Under the pieces are notes generated by a model that was given only the letters and a program-made list of their open reading frames with translations, was not told the origin of the DNA and did no database searches. The translations under genes were made by a program, and so were the position numbers. Below, in pieces: positions 35,053-43,461 of a stretch of DNA of 64,000 nucleotides. The stretch's first letter is position 1; every line of letters begins with the position of its first letter. This DNA comes from an uncultured Bacteroides sp. (GTDB lineage Bacteria; Bacteroidota; Bacteroidia; Bacteroidales; Bacteroidaceae), in assembly GCF_959029255.1 (NCBI RefSeq), contig NZ_CAUFUE010000001.1:62001-126000 (forward strand), given 5' to 3'.

Positions 35053-36492
35053 ATGAAACAAATCTTACTCATCGCCCTTTTGGGAGCGAGCCTTTCTGTA
35101 ACGGCGCAAGTACCGGGCATTACCCCGGATGCCTCTACTGCAACGCAAACTCTCTCCCTCAGCTTTGACGATGCTCTCCGCCAGATGCAACAAGGCAACC
35201 GGAGCCTGAAGATAGCAGACAAAGGTATAGAAACCGCCCGTGCGGAACGGGACAAACTGAATGCTTTGTGGTATCCCAGCTTGCAGGGTGCCGGAACTTT
35301 TGTGCATTTGTCCGAGAAAGTGGAAGTGAAACAACCGCTTTCACAATTTACTGATCCGGCAAAAGATTTTGTACACAATATCATACCGGATGACCGGTTT
35401 ATAACGGGTATCCTGGACCAGATAGGCGCCCATACCCTTGTCTTTCCTCTTGCTCCCCGCAACCTGACCTCCGTGGGATTGACAGCCGAATGGGTGGTGT
35501 TCTCCGGTGGCAAACGTATTCGCGCCGGCAAGATAGGGAATACTATGATAGATATCGCCCGCGAAAATCGTGAACAGACGGATGCAACTCAACGCACACT
35601 TTTAACCGAGAGTTATTTTGGCTTGCGCCTTGCCCGGGAAGTAGTACGGGTGCGGCAGGATACTTACAACAGTCTGAAACTCCATTATGAAAATGCTCTG
35701 AAACTGGAAGCGGCAGGGATGATTGACAAAGCCGGAAGGCTTTTTGCCCAGGTAAACATGGACGAGGCGCAACGTGCATTGGAAGCATCGCAAAAAGAAG
35801 TTGCGGTGGTGCAGAGCGCTCTGCGCACCCTGCTCAACCTGGAAGATACCGGCAGCATACAGCCTACTTCCCCACTCTTCATCAATGAGAATTTACCGGC
35901 TAAAGAGGAATTCATGCAGGCAATGCGGACTGAGAATTATGTGGTAAACCAATTGCAACTGCAATCGCATATCGCCAAGCAGCAGCTTCGCATCGACCAG
36001 AGCGGATATATGCCCGATATTGCCGTGTTCGGCAAGCAGACACTTTATTCGCACGGGATACAAAGTAACCTTGTGCCCCGCACTATGGTAGGGGTAGGTT
36101 TCACCTGGAATCTGTTCGACGGCCTGGCACGTGAGAAGCGTATCCGCCAATCCAAATTGGCGCAACAGACTCTTGCCTTGGGGCAGGAAAAGGCAAAGGA
36201 TGATTTGGGCGTAGGTATAGATAAACTTTATTCCCAGTTACAAAAAGCGCAGGACAATGTACGTGCCCTGAATACGACTATTGAACTGAGCGAGGAGTTG
36301 GTACGTATCCGCAAGAAATCCTTCGCCGAAGGCATGGCAACTTCTACAGAAGTAATCGATGCGGAAACAATGCTGGCAACCGTACGCGTGGCGCGATTGG
36401 CAGCTTATTATGAATACGACGTGGCACTGATGAACTTATTGGCACTCTGTGGTACGCCGGAACATTTTGAAAAATATTTAGTAAAAAATTAA
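35053..36492 (+). CDS. TolC-like outer-membrane efflux protein
   Basis: A 479-residue outer-membrane factor with a signal peptide (cleavage near VTAQ, residue 19) and two OEP-type coiled-coil repeats: LSFDDALRQMQQGNRSLKIAD near residues 36-56 and the second half with IAKQQLRIDQSGYMPDIAVFG. It should form a trimeric channel for the HlyD-like adaptor and permease encoded just downstream. The gene starts divergently from cobQ. First gene of a three-gene export operon on the plus strand; spacing to the adaptor is 11 bp. Confidence 0.9.
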   Translation: MKQILLIALLGASLSVTAQVPGITPDASTATQTLSLSFDDALRQMQQGNRSLKIADKGIETARAERDKLNALWYPSLQGAGTFVHLSEKVEVKQPLSQFTDPAKDFVHNIIPDDRFITGILDQIGAHTLVFPLAPRNLTSVGLTAEWVVFSGGKRIRAGKIGNTMIDIARENREQTDATQRTLLTESYFGLRLAREVVRVRQDTYNSLKLHYENALKLEAAGMIDKAGRLFAQVNMDEAQRALEASQKEVAVVQSALRTLLNLEDTGSIQPTSPLFINENLPAKEEFMQAMRTENYVVNQLQLQSHIAKQQLRIDQSGYMPDIAVFGKQTLYSHGIQSNLVPRTMVGVGFTWNLFDGLAREKRIRQSKLAQQTLALGQEKAKDDLGVGIDKLYSQLQKAQDNVRALNTTIELSEELVRIRKKSFAEGMATSTEVIDAETMLATVRVARLAAYYEYDVALMNLLALCGTPEHFEKYLVKN

Positions 36493-36503
36493 ACTGAACC
36501 AAT

Positions 36504-37487
36504 ATGGACTTATCTAAAAGAAGCATCAGCATTGCATTCATCATCATCCTGGTCGTTACGGTGCTCGTTTCCGTAATCGGCATGGTACTTATGAGCCGGC
36601 AGCCGCTGGTATTGCAAGGACAAGTGGAAGCTACCGAAATACGTATCAGCGGAAAACTTCCGGGAAGGGTAGATTCTTTCCTTGTACAGGAAGGGGACTG
36701 GGTGAAAGCCGGAGATACGCTTGTAGTCATTAACAGCCCTACTATCGAAGCCAAATATCGCCAGGTAAACGCCTTGGAACAAGTAGCGCAGGAGCAGAAT
36801 AAAAAAATAGATGCAGGTACACGCAGGCAAATCGTTGCCACCGCACTACAGTTGTGGAACAAGACTCAAAGTGACCTGACTCTTGCCAAAACAACTTATC
36901 AACGTATCCTCACTTTATATAAAGACAGTGTGGTTACTTCACAGCGTAAAGACGAGGTAGAAGCCATGTATAAAGCTGCGCAGGCAGCCGAACGCGCTGC
37001 ATACGAACAATATCAGATGGCGGTGGACGGGGCGCAAAGCGAAGACAAAGCCGCTGCCCGCAGTTTGGTTGATGCCGCCCGAAGTACGGTAGATGAGGTT
37101 TCCGCCCTATTGGTAGATTCCCGCCTGACGGCTCCCGAAGACGGACAGATAGCGACTATCTTCCCAAAACGGGGTGAGTTGGTGGCTCCCGGTACACCAA
37201 TCATGAGCCTGGTGGTGATGAGCGATGCGCACGTCGTACTGAATATCCGTGAAGACCTGATGCCGCAATTCAAAATGGGTGGCACATTCAAAGCGGATGT
37301 ACCGGCGCTTGACCGGAAAGACATTGAGTTCCGTATTTACTATATCAGTCCGCTGGGCAGTTTCGCCACTTGGAAATCTACGAAACAGACGGGAAGTTAT
37401 GATATGCAGACTTTTGAAATACATGCACGTCCCACAGGAGATGTAGAAGGTTTACGTCCGGGGATGTCGGTGTTGCTGACTATGTAA
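36504..37487 (+). CDS. HlyD-family membrane-fusion (adaptor) protein
   Basis: A 327-residue periplasmic adaptor: N-terminal membrane anchor (residues about 8-30), the biotinyl-lipoyl-like domain with QGQVEATEIRISGKLPGRVD (about 38-57) and EGDWVKAGDTL, a long helical hairpin (about 80-190), then the second half of the lipoyl domain (LTAPEDGQIATIFPKRGELV, about 208-227). It links the TolC-like channel to the downstream inner-membrane permease. This type is commonly paired with YhiI/YbhG-like ABC-2 exporters. 27 bp separates it from the permease gene. Confidence 0.9.
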   Translation: MDLSKRSISIAFIIILVVTVLVSVIGMVLMSRQPLVLQGQVEATEIRISGKLPGRVDSFLVQEGDWVKAGDTLVVINSPTIEAKYRQVNALEQVAQEQNKKIDAGTRRQIVATALQLWNKTQSDLTLAKTTYQRILTLYKDSVVTSQRKDEVEAMYKAAQAAERAAYEQYQMAVDGAQSEDKAAARSLVDAARSTVDEVSALLVDSRLTAPEDGQIATIFPKRGELVAPGTPIMSLVVMSDAHVVLNIREDLMPQFKMGGTFKADVPALDRKDIEFRIYYISPLGSFATWKSTKQTGSYDMQTFEIHARPTGDVEGLRPGMSVLLTM

Positions 37488-37514
37488 TCCGTAGCGAACA
37501 AATTTATACTTAAT

Positions 37515-39965
37515 ATGAAATCAATCTATAACGTCTCTCTCCGCGAGTGGCATCGGATGACTTCACGCCGTCTGTATCTTGGCGTCTGCATTGTGCTACC
37601 CTTGTTTTGCCTGTTTTTCATGTCTACCATCTTCGGAAACGGACAGATGGAGAATATACCTATCGGCATTGTAGACCAAGACAATACGGTAACTTCGCGG
37701 AATATATCACGGCGTGTTTCCGCCGTGCCTACATTCAGGGTGACGGAGCATTTTACCGATGAAGCTACAGCCCGCCAGGCGTTGCAACGGAAAGAGATAT
37801 ACGGATATCTTGTCATTCCTCCCCAATTTGAACAGAAGGCAGTGACGGGAACGAATGCTACTCTTATTTACTATTATCACTATGCACTTCTCTCGGTGGG
37901 CAGCGAACTGATGGCTGCATTCGAGAATACGCTTGCGCCGGTGGCTCTTTCGCCCATCATTGTGCAGGCAGAAGCATTAGGGGTGGGACAAGAACAGATA
38001 CAAACTTTCCTGTTACCGGTAGAAGCCAGTACACATCCGCTTTACAACCCGGATATGGACTATTCCATCTACCTGAGCCAGCCGTTTTTCTTTGTATTGT
38101 TCCAGATACTCATTTTACTGGTGACGGTTTATGCCGTCGGCAGTGAAATAAAGTTCGGAACGGCACAAGAGTGGCTGAAAACAAGTATTCCACAGGGAAA
38201 AGACTGTGAGAATCCGGATAATGCCAACATTCTTACAGCCGTTACAGGGAAATTATTACCCTATACCATTCTGTTTTCAATCATCGGCATACTGGCTAAC
38301 TATGTATTGTTCGGTCCTCTGCATATCCCTTTCCAGGGGAGTTTATGGTTGATGAATCTTGTTACAATCATTTTTATTATCGCTACGCAGGCTTTAGCTG
38401 TTCTTATTTTCTCGGTATTCCCTAAAATAGCCTATATCATCAGTGTGGTTTCAATGGTGGGGTCTTTAGGAGCGACATTATCCGGGGTTACATTCCCTGT
38501 TACAGCAATGTACAAACCGGTGTACGCGGCTTCTTATCTATTCCCGGTGCGGCACTTTACAGAAGCTGCACAGGCTATGATTTACTTTGATGCTGGGTTC
38601 GGATATTTCTGGCAATCGGTTGCCATCCTGTTCGTGTTCCCGTTACTGGCACTACTGATATTGCCGTTGCTAAAATACTGGATAAAAAAAATATCGTTGA
38701 ACCGTCATCCCGAGCAAATAGAAGAGGTAGTTACCGGTTCTTTGGGAGATATCATTCGTCGTGAGTGGCGTGCAATCGCCACCAATCCGGCTATTCTACT
38801 GGTATTGGCAGGAGGAATATTTCTATACGGTTTGTTGTATAACTATATGTATGCACCCAATCTGGTACGTAAAGCTCCGGTGGCGGTGGTAGACCTCTCC
38901 CACTCTGCATTGAGTCGCGAATATATCCGTTGGCTGGATGCTACGCCGCAAACCTCGGTTTATGCACAAACGCCCAACATCCTTGAGGCACGAAAGTGGG
39001 TGAAACAAGGGGAAGCAGCCGGTATCCTTTATCTGCCTGCCGATTTTGAGGCGCGTGTGGGCAGAGGGGAAACATCCGTATTTGTACTCTATGCCGCAAC
39101 AGATGCGTTCCTCAATTTCAAAGGGTTACAAGAATCCAGTTCGCGGGTGATGCTCGCTGTTAATGATGCGCATCGTATGGAAGGAACGGTATTTCTACCT
39201 CCGCAGGGATTGTTGGCAGTGGCTTCGTCGGCACCTGTCAATGTATCGGGGACGGCATTATACAATTATACTGAAGGGTATGGGTCTTATTTAATTCCGG
39301 CAGTAATGATTGTTATTATTTTCCAGACAATGCTGATGGTGATCGCAATGTTGACGGGGGAAGAGGCGGAAGACAGAAGAAGACGAAAATTGGATAAATT
39401 GCAGAGCTCACCTACCACCTCCTCATATAGGGACTCCTTCTCCCGGAATGAGGAGAGTGGAGATAATTTTACCTGGAAGAAGGCTTTGCGGGTAGTTTCA
39501 GGAAGGACTTTTGTATATGTAATGTTGTATGTAGTCTTCTCAATGTTCTTATTGGGATTATTGCCGCATCTATTCAGTATTCCGAACATTGGCAGCGGAT
39601 GGGATATTATCACAATGATGATACCTTTTCTGCTGGGTACGAGTTTCTTTGCGCTTGCTGTTTCACGTTGGTTCACGGATTCTGAAGCTCCCTTGCTGAT
39701 GATAGCTTTTTTTTCGGTTGGCTATATTTTTCTTTCCGGGGTGTCTTATCCGTTGGAACTGATGCCGTGGTATTGGCAGGCAGCGCATTACATTTTCCCG
39801 GTGGCTCCTGCCGTATTGGCTTTTGTGAAATTGAACTCGATGGGGGCAAGTATGGCTGATATTTGGCCGCAGATGTTGGTGTTATGGATTCAAGTAGCAG
39901 TATATGGAATATTGGCGGTCCGCACTACTCAATGGATGCATAAAAAAGAAAGGGAAAGGGCATAA
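37515..39965 (+). CDS. Fused double ABC-2 permease (YbhS/YbhR-like)
   Basis: An 816-residue protein made of two homologous ABC-2 permease modules. Each has an N-terminal membrane helix (about 20-40 and 424-444), a large extracytoplasmic domain, and a cluster of five or six membrane helices (about 190-395 and 590-810). The second module begins at LGDIIRREWRAIATNP near residue 410, echoing VSLREWHRMTSRR at the start. Usually these are two separate proteins working with an ATP-binding subunit. No ATPase is encoded in the operon. The second module has a polar insert (LQSSPTTSSYRDSFSRN) encoded by DNA with an 8-bp inverted repeat (39419-39455). Cargo is unknown. Confidence 0.88.
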   Translation: MKSIYNVSLREWHRMTSRRLYLGVCIVLPLFCLFFMSTIFGNGQMENIPIGIVDQDNTVTSRNISRRVSAVPTFRVTEHFTDEATARQALQRKEIYGYLVIPPQFEQKAVTGTNATLIYYYHYALLSVGSELMAAFENTLAPVALSPIIVQAEALGVGQEQIQTFLLPVEASTHPLYNPDMDYSIYLSQPFFFVLFQILILLVTVYAVGSEIKFGTAQEWLKTSIPQGKDCENPDNANILTAVTGKLLPYTILFSIIGILANYVLFGPLHIPFQGSLWLMNLVTIIFIIATQALAVLIFSVFPKIAYIISVVSMVGSLGATLSGVTFPVTAMYKPVYAASYLFPVRHFTEAAQAMIYFDAGFGYFWQSVAILFVFPLLALLILPLLKYWIKKISLNRHPEQIEEVVTGSLGDIIRREWRAIATNPAILLVLAGGIFLYGLLYNYMYAPNLVRKAPVAVVDLSHSALSREYIRWLDATPQTSVYAQTPNILEARKWVKQGEAAGILYLPADFEARVGRGETSVFVLYAATDAFLNFKGLQESSSRVMLAVNDAHRMEGTVFLPPQGLLAVASSAPVNVSGTALYNYTEGYGSYLIPAVMIVIIFQTMLMVIAMLTGEEAEDRRRRKLDKLQSSPTTSSYRDSFSRNEESGDNFTWKKALRVVSGRTFVYVMLYVVFSMFLLGLLPHLFSIPNIGSGWDIITMMIPFLLGTSFFALAVSRWFTDSEAPLLMIAFFSVGYIFLSGVSYPLELMPWYWQAAHYIFPVAPAVLAFVKLNSMGASMADIWPQMLVLWIQVAVYGILAVRTTQWMHKKERERA

Positions 39966-39969
39966 AAAA

Positions 39970-40002
39970 AGGCTATCTATCCCAGACAGCCAATCTTTTT
40001 GT
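39970..40002 (+). terminator. Terminator of the export operon
   Basis: GGCTATCT pairs with AGACAGCC with one mismatch, followed by the run CTTTTTG. It starts a few bases after the permease stop codon, so the operon should end here. Confidence 0.75.
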
Positions 40003-40021
40003 TAACCTTAAATCTAATACT

Positions 40022-40081
40022 ATGAAAAACACAATGCAAATATACGGAGTTTGGGGATATCTCCAAAATATCGGGACGTAA
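40022..40081 (+). CDS. Possible 19-aa leader peptide
   Basis: A 19-codon frame MKNTMQIYGVWGYLQNIGT follows the terminator and lies upstream of pncB. The ATG is preceded by an AT-rich stretch TAAATCTAATACT. There is no strong ribosome-binding site, as is usual in Bacteroides. It might be a leader peptide or chance. From 40082 to 40207 I see no further feature beyond a weak TATCTTCA near the expected -7 position. Confidence 0.25.
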   Translation: MKNTMQIYGVWGYLQNIGT

Positions 40082-40207
40082 CTGCCTATCTTATAACATG
40101 GTTTAATAGGAATATTCTGTTGTTAACAGTTTAAAGATTAAAAGTTGAGAAAAAGTCGCTATCTTCATGCCCGATTACAAAAAATATAATGTTTAAAACA
40201 TACAGCA

Positions 40208-41371
40208 ATGATTTATACAATACTGGATACCGACCTTTATAAATTTACAACTTCATACGCCTATATCAAGTTGTTTCCCTATGCCATGGGAACTTTCAGT
40301 TTCAAAGACCGGGACGAAACCGCTTATACGGATGAATTTCTGCACAAACTCCATATAGCTGTAGACAACCTTGCAAAGGTTTCGCTGACTAATGAAGAAC
40401 TGGAATACATGACCGGCCACTGTCGCTTCTTACCCAGAGTATATTGGGAATGGCTGTCTTCTTTTCGCTTCCGGCCGGATAAAATCAAAATCAATCTGGA
40501 TGAAGACAGGCATCTGAACATAGAAATCACCGATTATCTCTACAAGGCAACGCTTTATGAAGTTCCGCTGCTTGCCATCGTTTCAGAAATAAAGAACCGG
40601 TCGCTTGGAAACGTGGCGAATACGGATGAGATTATCAGTAAGTTGTCAGAGAAAATAATGCTCTCCAACAAACATCAACTTTCTTTCTCTGAATTCGGTA
40701 CGCGAAGACGTTTTTCTTTCGATGTACAAGATAAGGTTATCGGCTATCTGAAAGAGAGTTCAAAATATTGTACGGGAACCTCCAATTGCTATTTTGCGAT
40801 GAAATATGATATGAAACCGATGGGTACGCATCCGCACGAATGGTTTATGTTTCATGGAGCACAATTCGGGTATAAACACGCCAATTATATGGCATTGGAA
40901 AACTGGGTAAATGTATACGACGGTGATTTGGGAATTGCATTGTCCGATACCTATACATCCGGTATCTTCCTGAATAACCTGAGCCGTAAACAGGCTAAAC
41001 TATTTGATGGCGTACGATGTGACTCGGGAGATGAATTTGACTTTACCGACAAGTTGGTTGCCCGTTATCGGGAATTGGGCATTGATTCCACTACCAAAAC
41101 CATTGTATTCAGCAATGCGTTGGATTTTGAAAAAGCGTTCGATATACAGGAGCATTGCAAGGGAAAGATACGCTGTGCTTTCGGCATCGGTACCAATCTG
41201 ACGAATGATACGGGCTTCAAACCTTCCAATATTGTGATGAAGCTGACCCGATGCAAGATGAACACCAACCAGGAATGGCGTGAGTGCGTAAAGCTGTCTG
41301 ATGATGCAGGAAAACACATAGGAAGTGAGGAAGAAGTACGCGCATGCCTGTATGACTTACGACTGAAGTAA
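40208..41371 (+). CDS. pncB: Nicotinate phosphoribosyltransferase
   Basis: A 387-residue enzyme of the NAPRTase family. Characteristic pieces are the N-terminal DLYKFTTSYAYIKLFP, the central SEFGTRRRFSFDVQ (about residues 160-173), the phosphoribosyl-binding CDSGDEFDFTDKL (about 272-284), and FGIGTNLTNDTGFKP near the C-terminus (about 327-341). It converts nicotinate plus PRPP to nicotinate mononucleotide, which is also the substrate of CobT in this window, but the gene is monocistronic and its role is general NAD salvage. It converges with the adenosyltransferase gene, 3 bp apart. Confidence 0.93.
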   Translation: MIYTILDTDLYKFTTSYAYIKLFPYAMGTFSFKDRDETAYTDEFLHKLHIAVDNLAKVSLTNEELEYMTGHCRFLPRVYWEWLSSFRFRPDKIKINLDEDRHLNIEITDYLYKATLYEVPLLAIVSEIKNRSLGNVANTDEIISKLSEKIMLSNKHQLSFSEFGTRRRFSFDVQDKVIGYLKESSKYCTGTSNCYFAMKYDMKPMGTHPHEWFMFHGAQFGYKHANYMALENWVNVYDGDLGIALSDTYTSGIFLNNLSRKQAKLFDGVRCDSGDEFDFTDKLVARYRELGIDSTTKTIVFSNALDFEKAFDIQEHCKGKIRCAFGIGTNLTNDTGFKPSNIVMKLTRCKMNTNQEWRECVKLSDDAGKHIGSEEEVRACLYDLRLK

Positions 41372-41374
41372 ATA

Positions 41375-41944
41375 TTATTTCAGTTTGCGTTTATAGGCGA
41401 ACTCCTGCCACTTCTCTTCCGGCCAGTTCTGTCGTTGCATTTCCATACGTGCCATGACAAAGAATAAATCGGAAAGGCGGTTGATGAAACACAGGATATC
41501 TTCATTGACCGGATCTTGACGATTAAGCGTCCACAACCGGCGTTCTGCACGGCGGGCTACCGTACGGGCAAATTGCAACCGGGCGGAAACGGGAGTACCA
41601 CCGGGCAAAAGGAAATAGCCGTGGTCTTGTAGTTCAACCGTCATTGCGTCCATTTCTTTCTCACAACGCAGGGTTAACTCGGCTGCGTCAAGTACATTTG
41701 GATTTATTTTATCACCCGGTGTCGCTACATGGCTCATTACAACCATCAGTTCTTTCTGCACGGCATGCAATAACTCCTGCCACGCATCATTGACGGGCAG
41801 CATGGAGCGTACAATGCCGATAACCGCATTCAGTTCATCAAGACAACCATTTGCTTCAATACGGATATCATCTTTGGGTACACGTGCACCCCCATGTATT
41901 CCGGTGGTTCCTTTATCTCCTGTTTTTGTATAAACCCTTTTCAT
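41375..41944 (-). CDS. Corrinoid (cob(I)alamin) adenosyltransferase, PduO type
   Basis: A 189-residue PduO-type ATP:cob(I)alamin adenosyltransferase. The N-terminal ATP-binding motif KRVYTKTGDKGTTGIHGG (residues 2-19) and the C-terminal RAERRLWTL and FINRLSDLFFVMAR (about 150-170) are family hallmarks. It adds the 5'-deoxyadenosyl group to cob(I)yrinate or cobalamin. It is the last gene of the leftward operon after cbiA, the RavA-like ATPase and the VWA protein. The gap of 47 bp upstream contains a CAAAGATA sequence, on the minus strand TATCTTTG, but no clear -33. Confidence 0.92.
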   Translation of the reverse strand: MKRVYTKTGDKGTTGIHGGARVPKDDIRIEANGCLDELNAVIGIVRSMLPVNDAWQELLHAVQKELMVVMSHVATPGDKINPNVLDAAELTLRCEKEMDAMTVELQDHGYFLLPGGTPVSARLQFARTVARRAERRLWTLNRQDPVNEDILCFINRLSDLFFVMARMEMQRQNWPEEKWQEFAYKRKLK

Positions 41945-41991
41945 CTTATTTGCTGTATTTAATGCTATTTATTCAAGTTTCGCAAAGATAA

Positions 41992-43461
41992 TCAATAACG
42001 CCGGGCTGATGTATATTCCACCCTATAAATATGATTGAAGAAGGATGTCCATTCATGTTCTCCTATACCGATTTGCATTCCATAGAAGCGAGTATCCGCT
42101 TTCCGGTATTCCTGCATTTTCCTGATAAGTTCAGGGGTTGATAATGGAATTTTAAAGTCGCTTATCCACAGTATGTCTGCATTGATGTATTCGCGATGGG
42201 ACTCGAGCAGGCGGAAAGTGGTTTCCAGCATCCGGGTAGCATCCGTATCACCGCAAGATGTTTTTGAGAAAAACTCAAGCAAGCGTGCACGTTCCTTTCG
42301 TATATCAATAGGATGGACTGAGACGGAAAATGCTATCAGGAAACAATCGCGCTTTTGCCGGTCGGCAATCTCAACTAATTTCACCATTAAGGAATGGGCT
42401 ATTTTTTCGGGCTTCCCTGCCATACTGCCGGAGGTGTCCAAGCAGACAATCATCGGACCTTTCTGGCGAACCGGCTTAGTTACCAAACGCCTGGCAGGCT
42501 GCATAACCTCCGATTTATAACGGAAAGTCTGGAGTTTACGAGTCAGATATTTATAGACGAACAGGTCTTCAAGATCATCATCGGCGCAATGCGCCAATTC
42601 TATCGGTAACAATGCATTTAAATCATCTCCTACGGTGACACCCTGTATGTCACATTTGGAAGAATGGTCGAGCCTGTATACATCCCCTTCCGCTACATGC
42701 ATTTGTTGTTTCCCGTCGTCATCGGCTATACGTCCCATCCGGTTGGCAACCTTTATGATTTCGGGATGTTCCTTCTGGATACGGACTATTTTGCGTATAC
42801 GTTCAAAATCAATTTTATTCCATAAACCGCTCATCAATCCCCAAGCTTGCAAGAATTCATCTTTTTCGATGTTATTCTGCCGGAGATATTCAGGAATATC
42901 ATTAAGATTGGAACGGAGCCTGCGGTCTATGGCATCTTTATACTGTTCAATCTCTGCCCCTTTCTGTTCCTGTATCTTGCGCCGGAAAGCTTCTTGCCAG
43001 TCATCCACCATCTTTTCCCAAACTTCATCATCGGCGTATTTCCCTTCCGCACCAAACTGGCCTCGATAGAAGTGTTGCTCGAAGCCTTGTTCTTGGTACT
43101 TGTCGGATACTTGTTGAAGTAATGCCTGCCAACCGTCCTTCCGCTTCTGTACAGACCACTCCAATACAAGCTTCATGGAGTTTTGCTCCGACTGGCTTTT
43201 TTGCAGGTTGTATTTCTCCTTCTCCAGGTTTTGGCGGACAAACTGAATGAGCGTATCATAAAAAATACGGGCGCAGATATCATCACTCAATACCTGTACT
43301 TTCACTACCGGATCATTCATTACCGATAGCAGGTAGGCATACAGTGGCTCGTCATCCGTATCGGCACATTCGCCCGTTTCTATATATTTATCCAGCACCT
43401 GTACGTAGAAAGCCGAATCGTACCTACTGCTACTCATCGCCATACCGGAGTTTGCGTACAT
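41992..43461 (-). CDS. VWA-domain protein, ViaA-like
   Basis: A 489-residue protein with a C-terminal von Willebrand A domain. The metal-ion-dependent adhesion site is DTSGSMAGK near residues 344-352 with the later T in GDTDATRM. The N-terminal half is helical and lacks membrane segments. It matches ViaA, the partner of the RavA MoxR ATPase, and the same arrangement of AAA+ and VWA proteins is found in metal chelatase complexes (CobS-CobT, BchI-BchD). The gene overlaps the ATPase gene by 32 bp; in-frame ATGs at 43443 and 43437 would reduce that overlap and remain possible starts. Confidence 0.85.
   Translation of the reverse strand: MYANSGMAMSSSRYDSAFYVQVLDKYIETGECADTDDEPLYAYLLSVMNDPVVKVQVLSDDICARIFYDTLIQFVRQNLEKEKYNLQKSQSEQNSMKLVLEWSVQKRKDGWQALLQQVSDKYQEQGFEQHFYRGQFGAEGKYADDEVWEKMVDDWQEAFRRKIQEQKGAEIEQYKDAIDRRLRSNLNDIPEYLRQNNIEKDEFLQAWGLMSGLWNKIDFERIRKIVRIQKEHPEIIKVANRMGRIADDDGKQQMHVAEGDVYRLDHSSKCDIQGVTVGDDLNALLPIELAHCADDDLEDLFVYKYLTRKLQTFRYKSEVMQPARRLVTKPVRQKGPMIVCLDTSGSMAGKPEKIAHSLMVKLVEIADRQKRDCFLIAFSVSVHPIDIRKERARLLEFFSKTSCGDTDATRMLETTFRLLESHREYINADILWISDFKIPLSTPELIRKMQEYRKADTRFYGMQIGIGEHEWTSFFNHIYRVEYTSARRY

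Noticed and set aside
34735..35061. 108-codon minus-strand frame upstream of cobQ
   Set aside because: It covers simple repeats and inverted repeats in an intergenic gap; translation is low in complexity.
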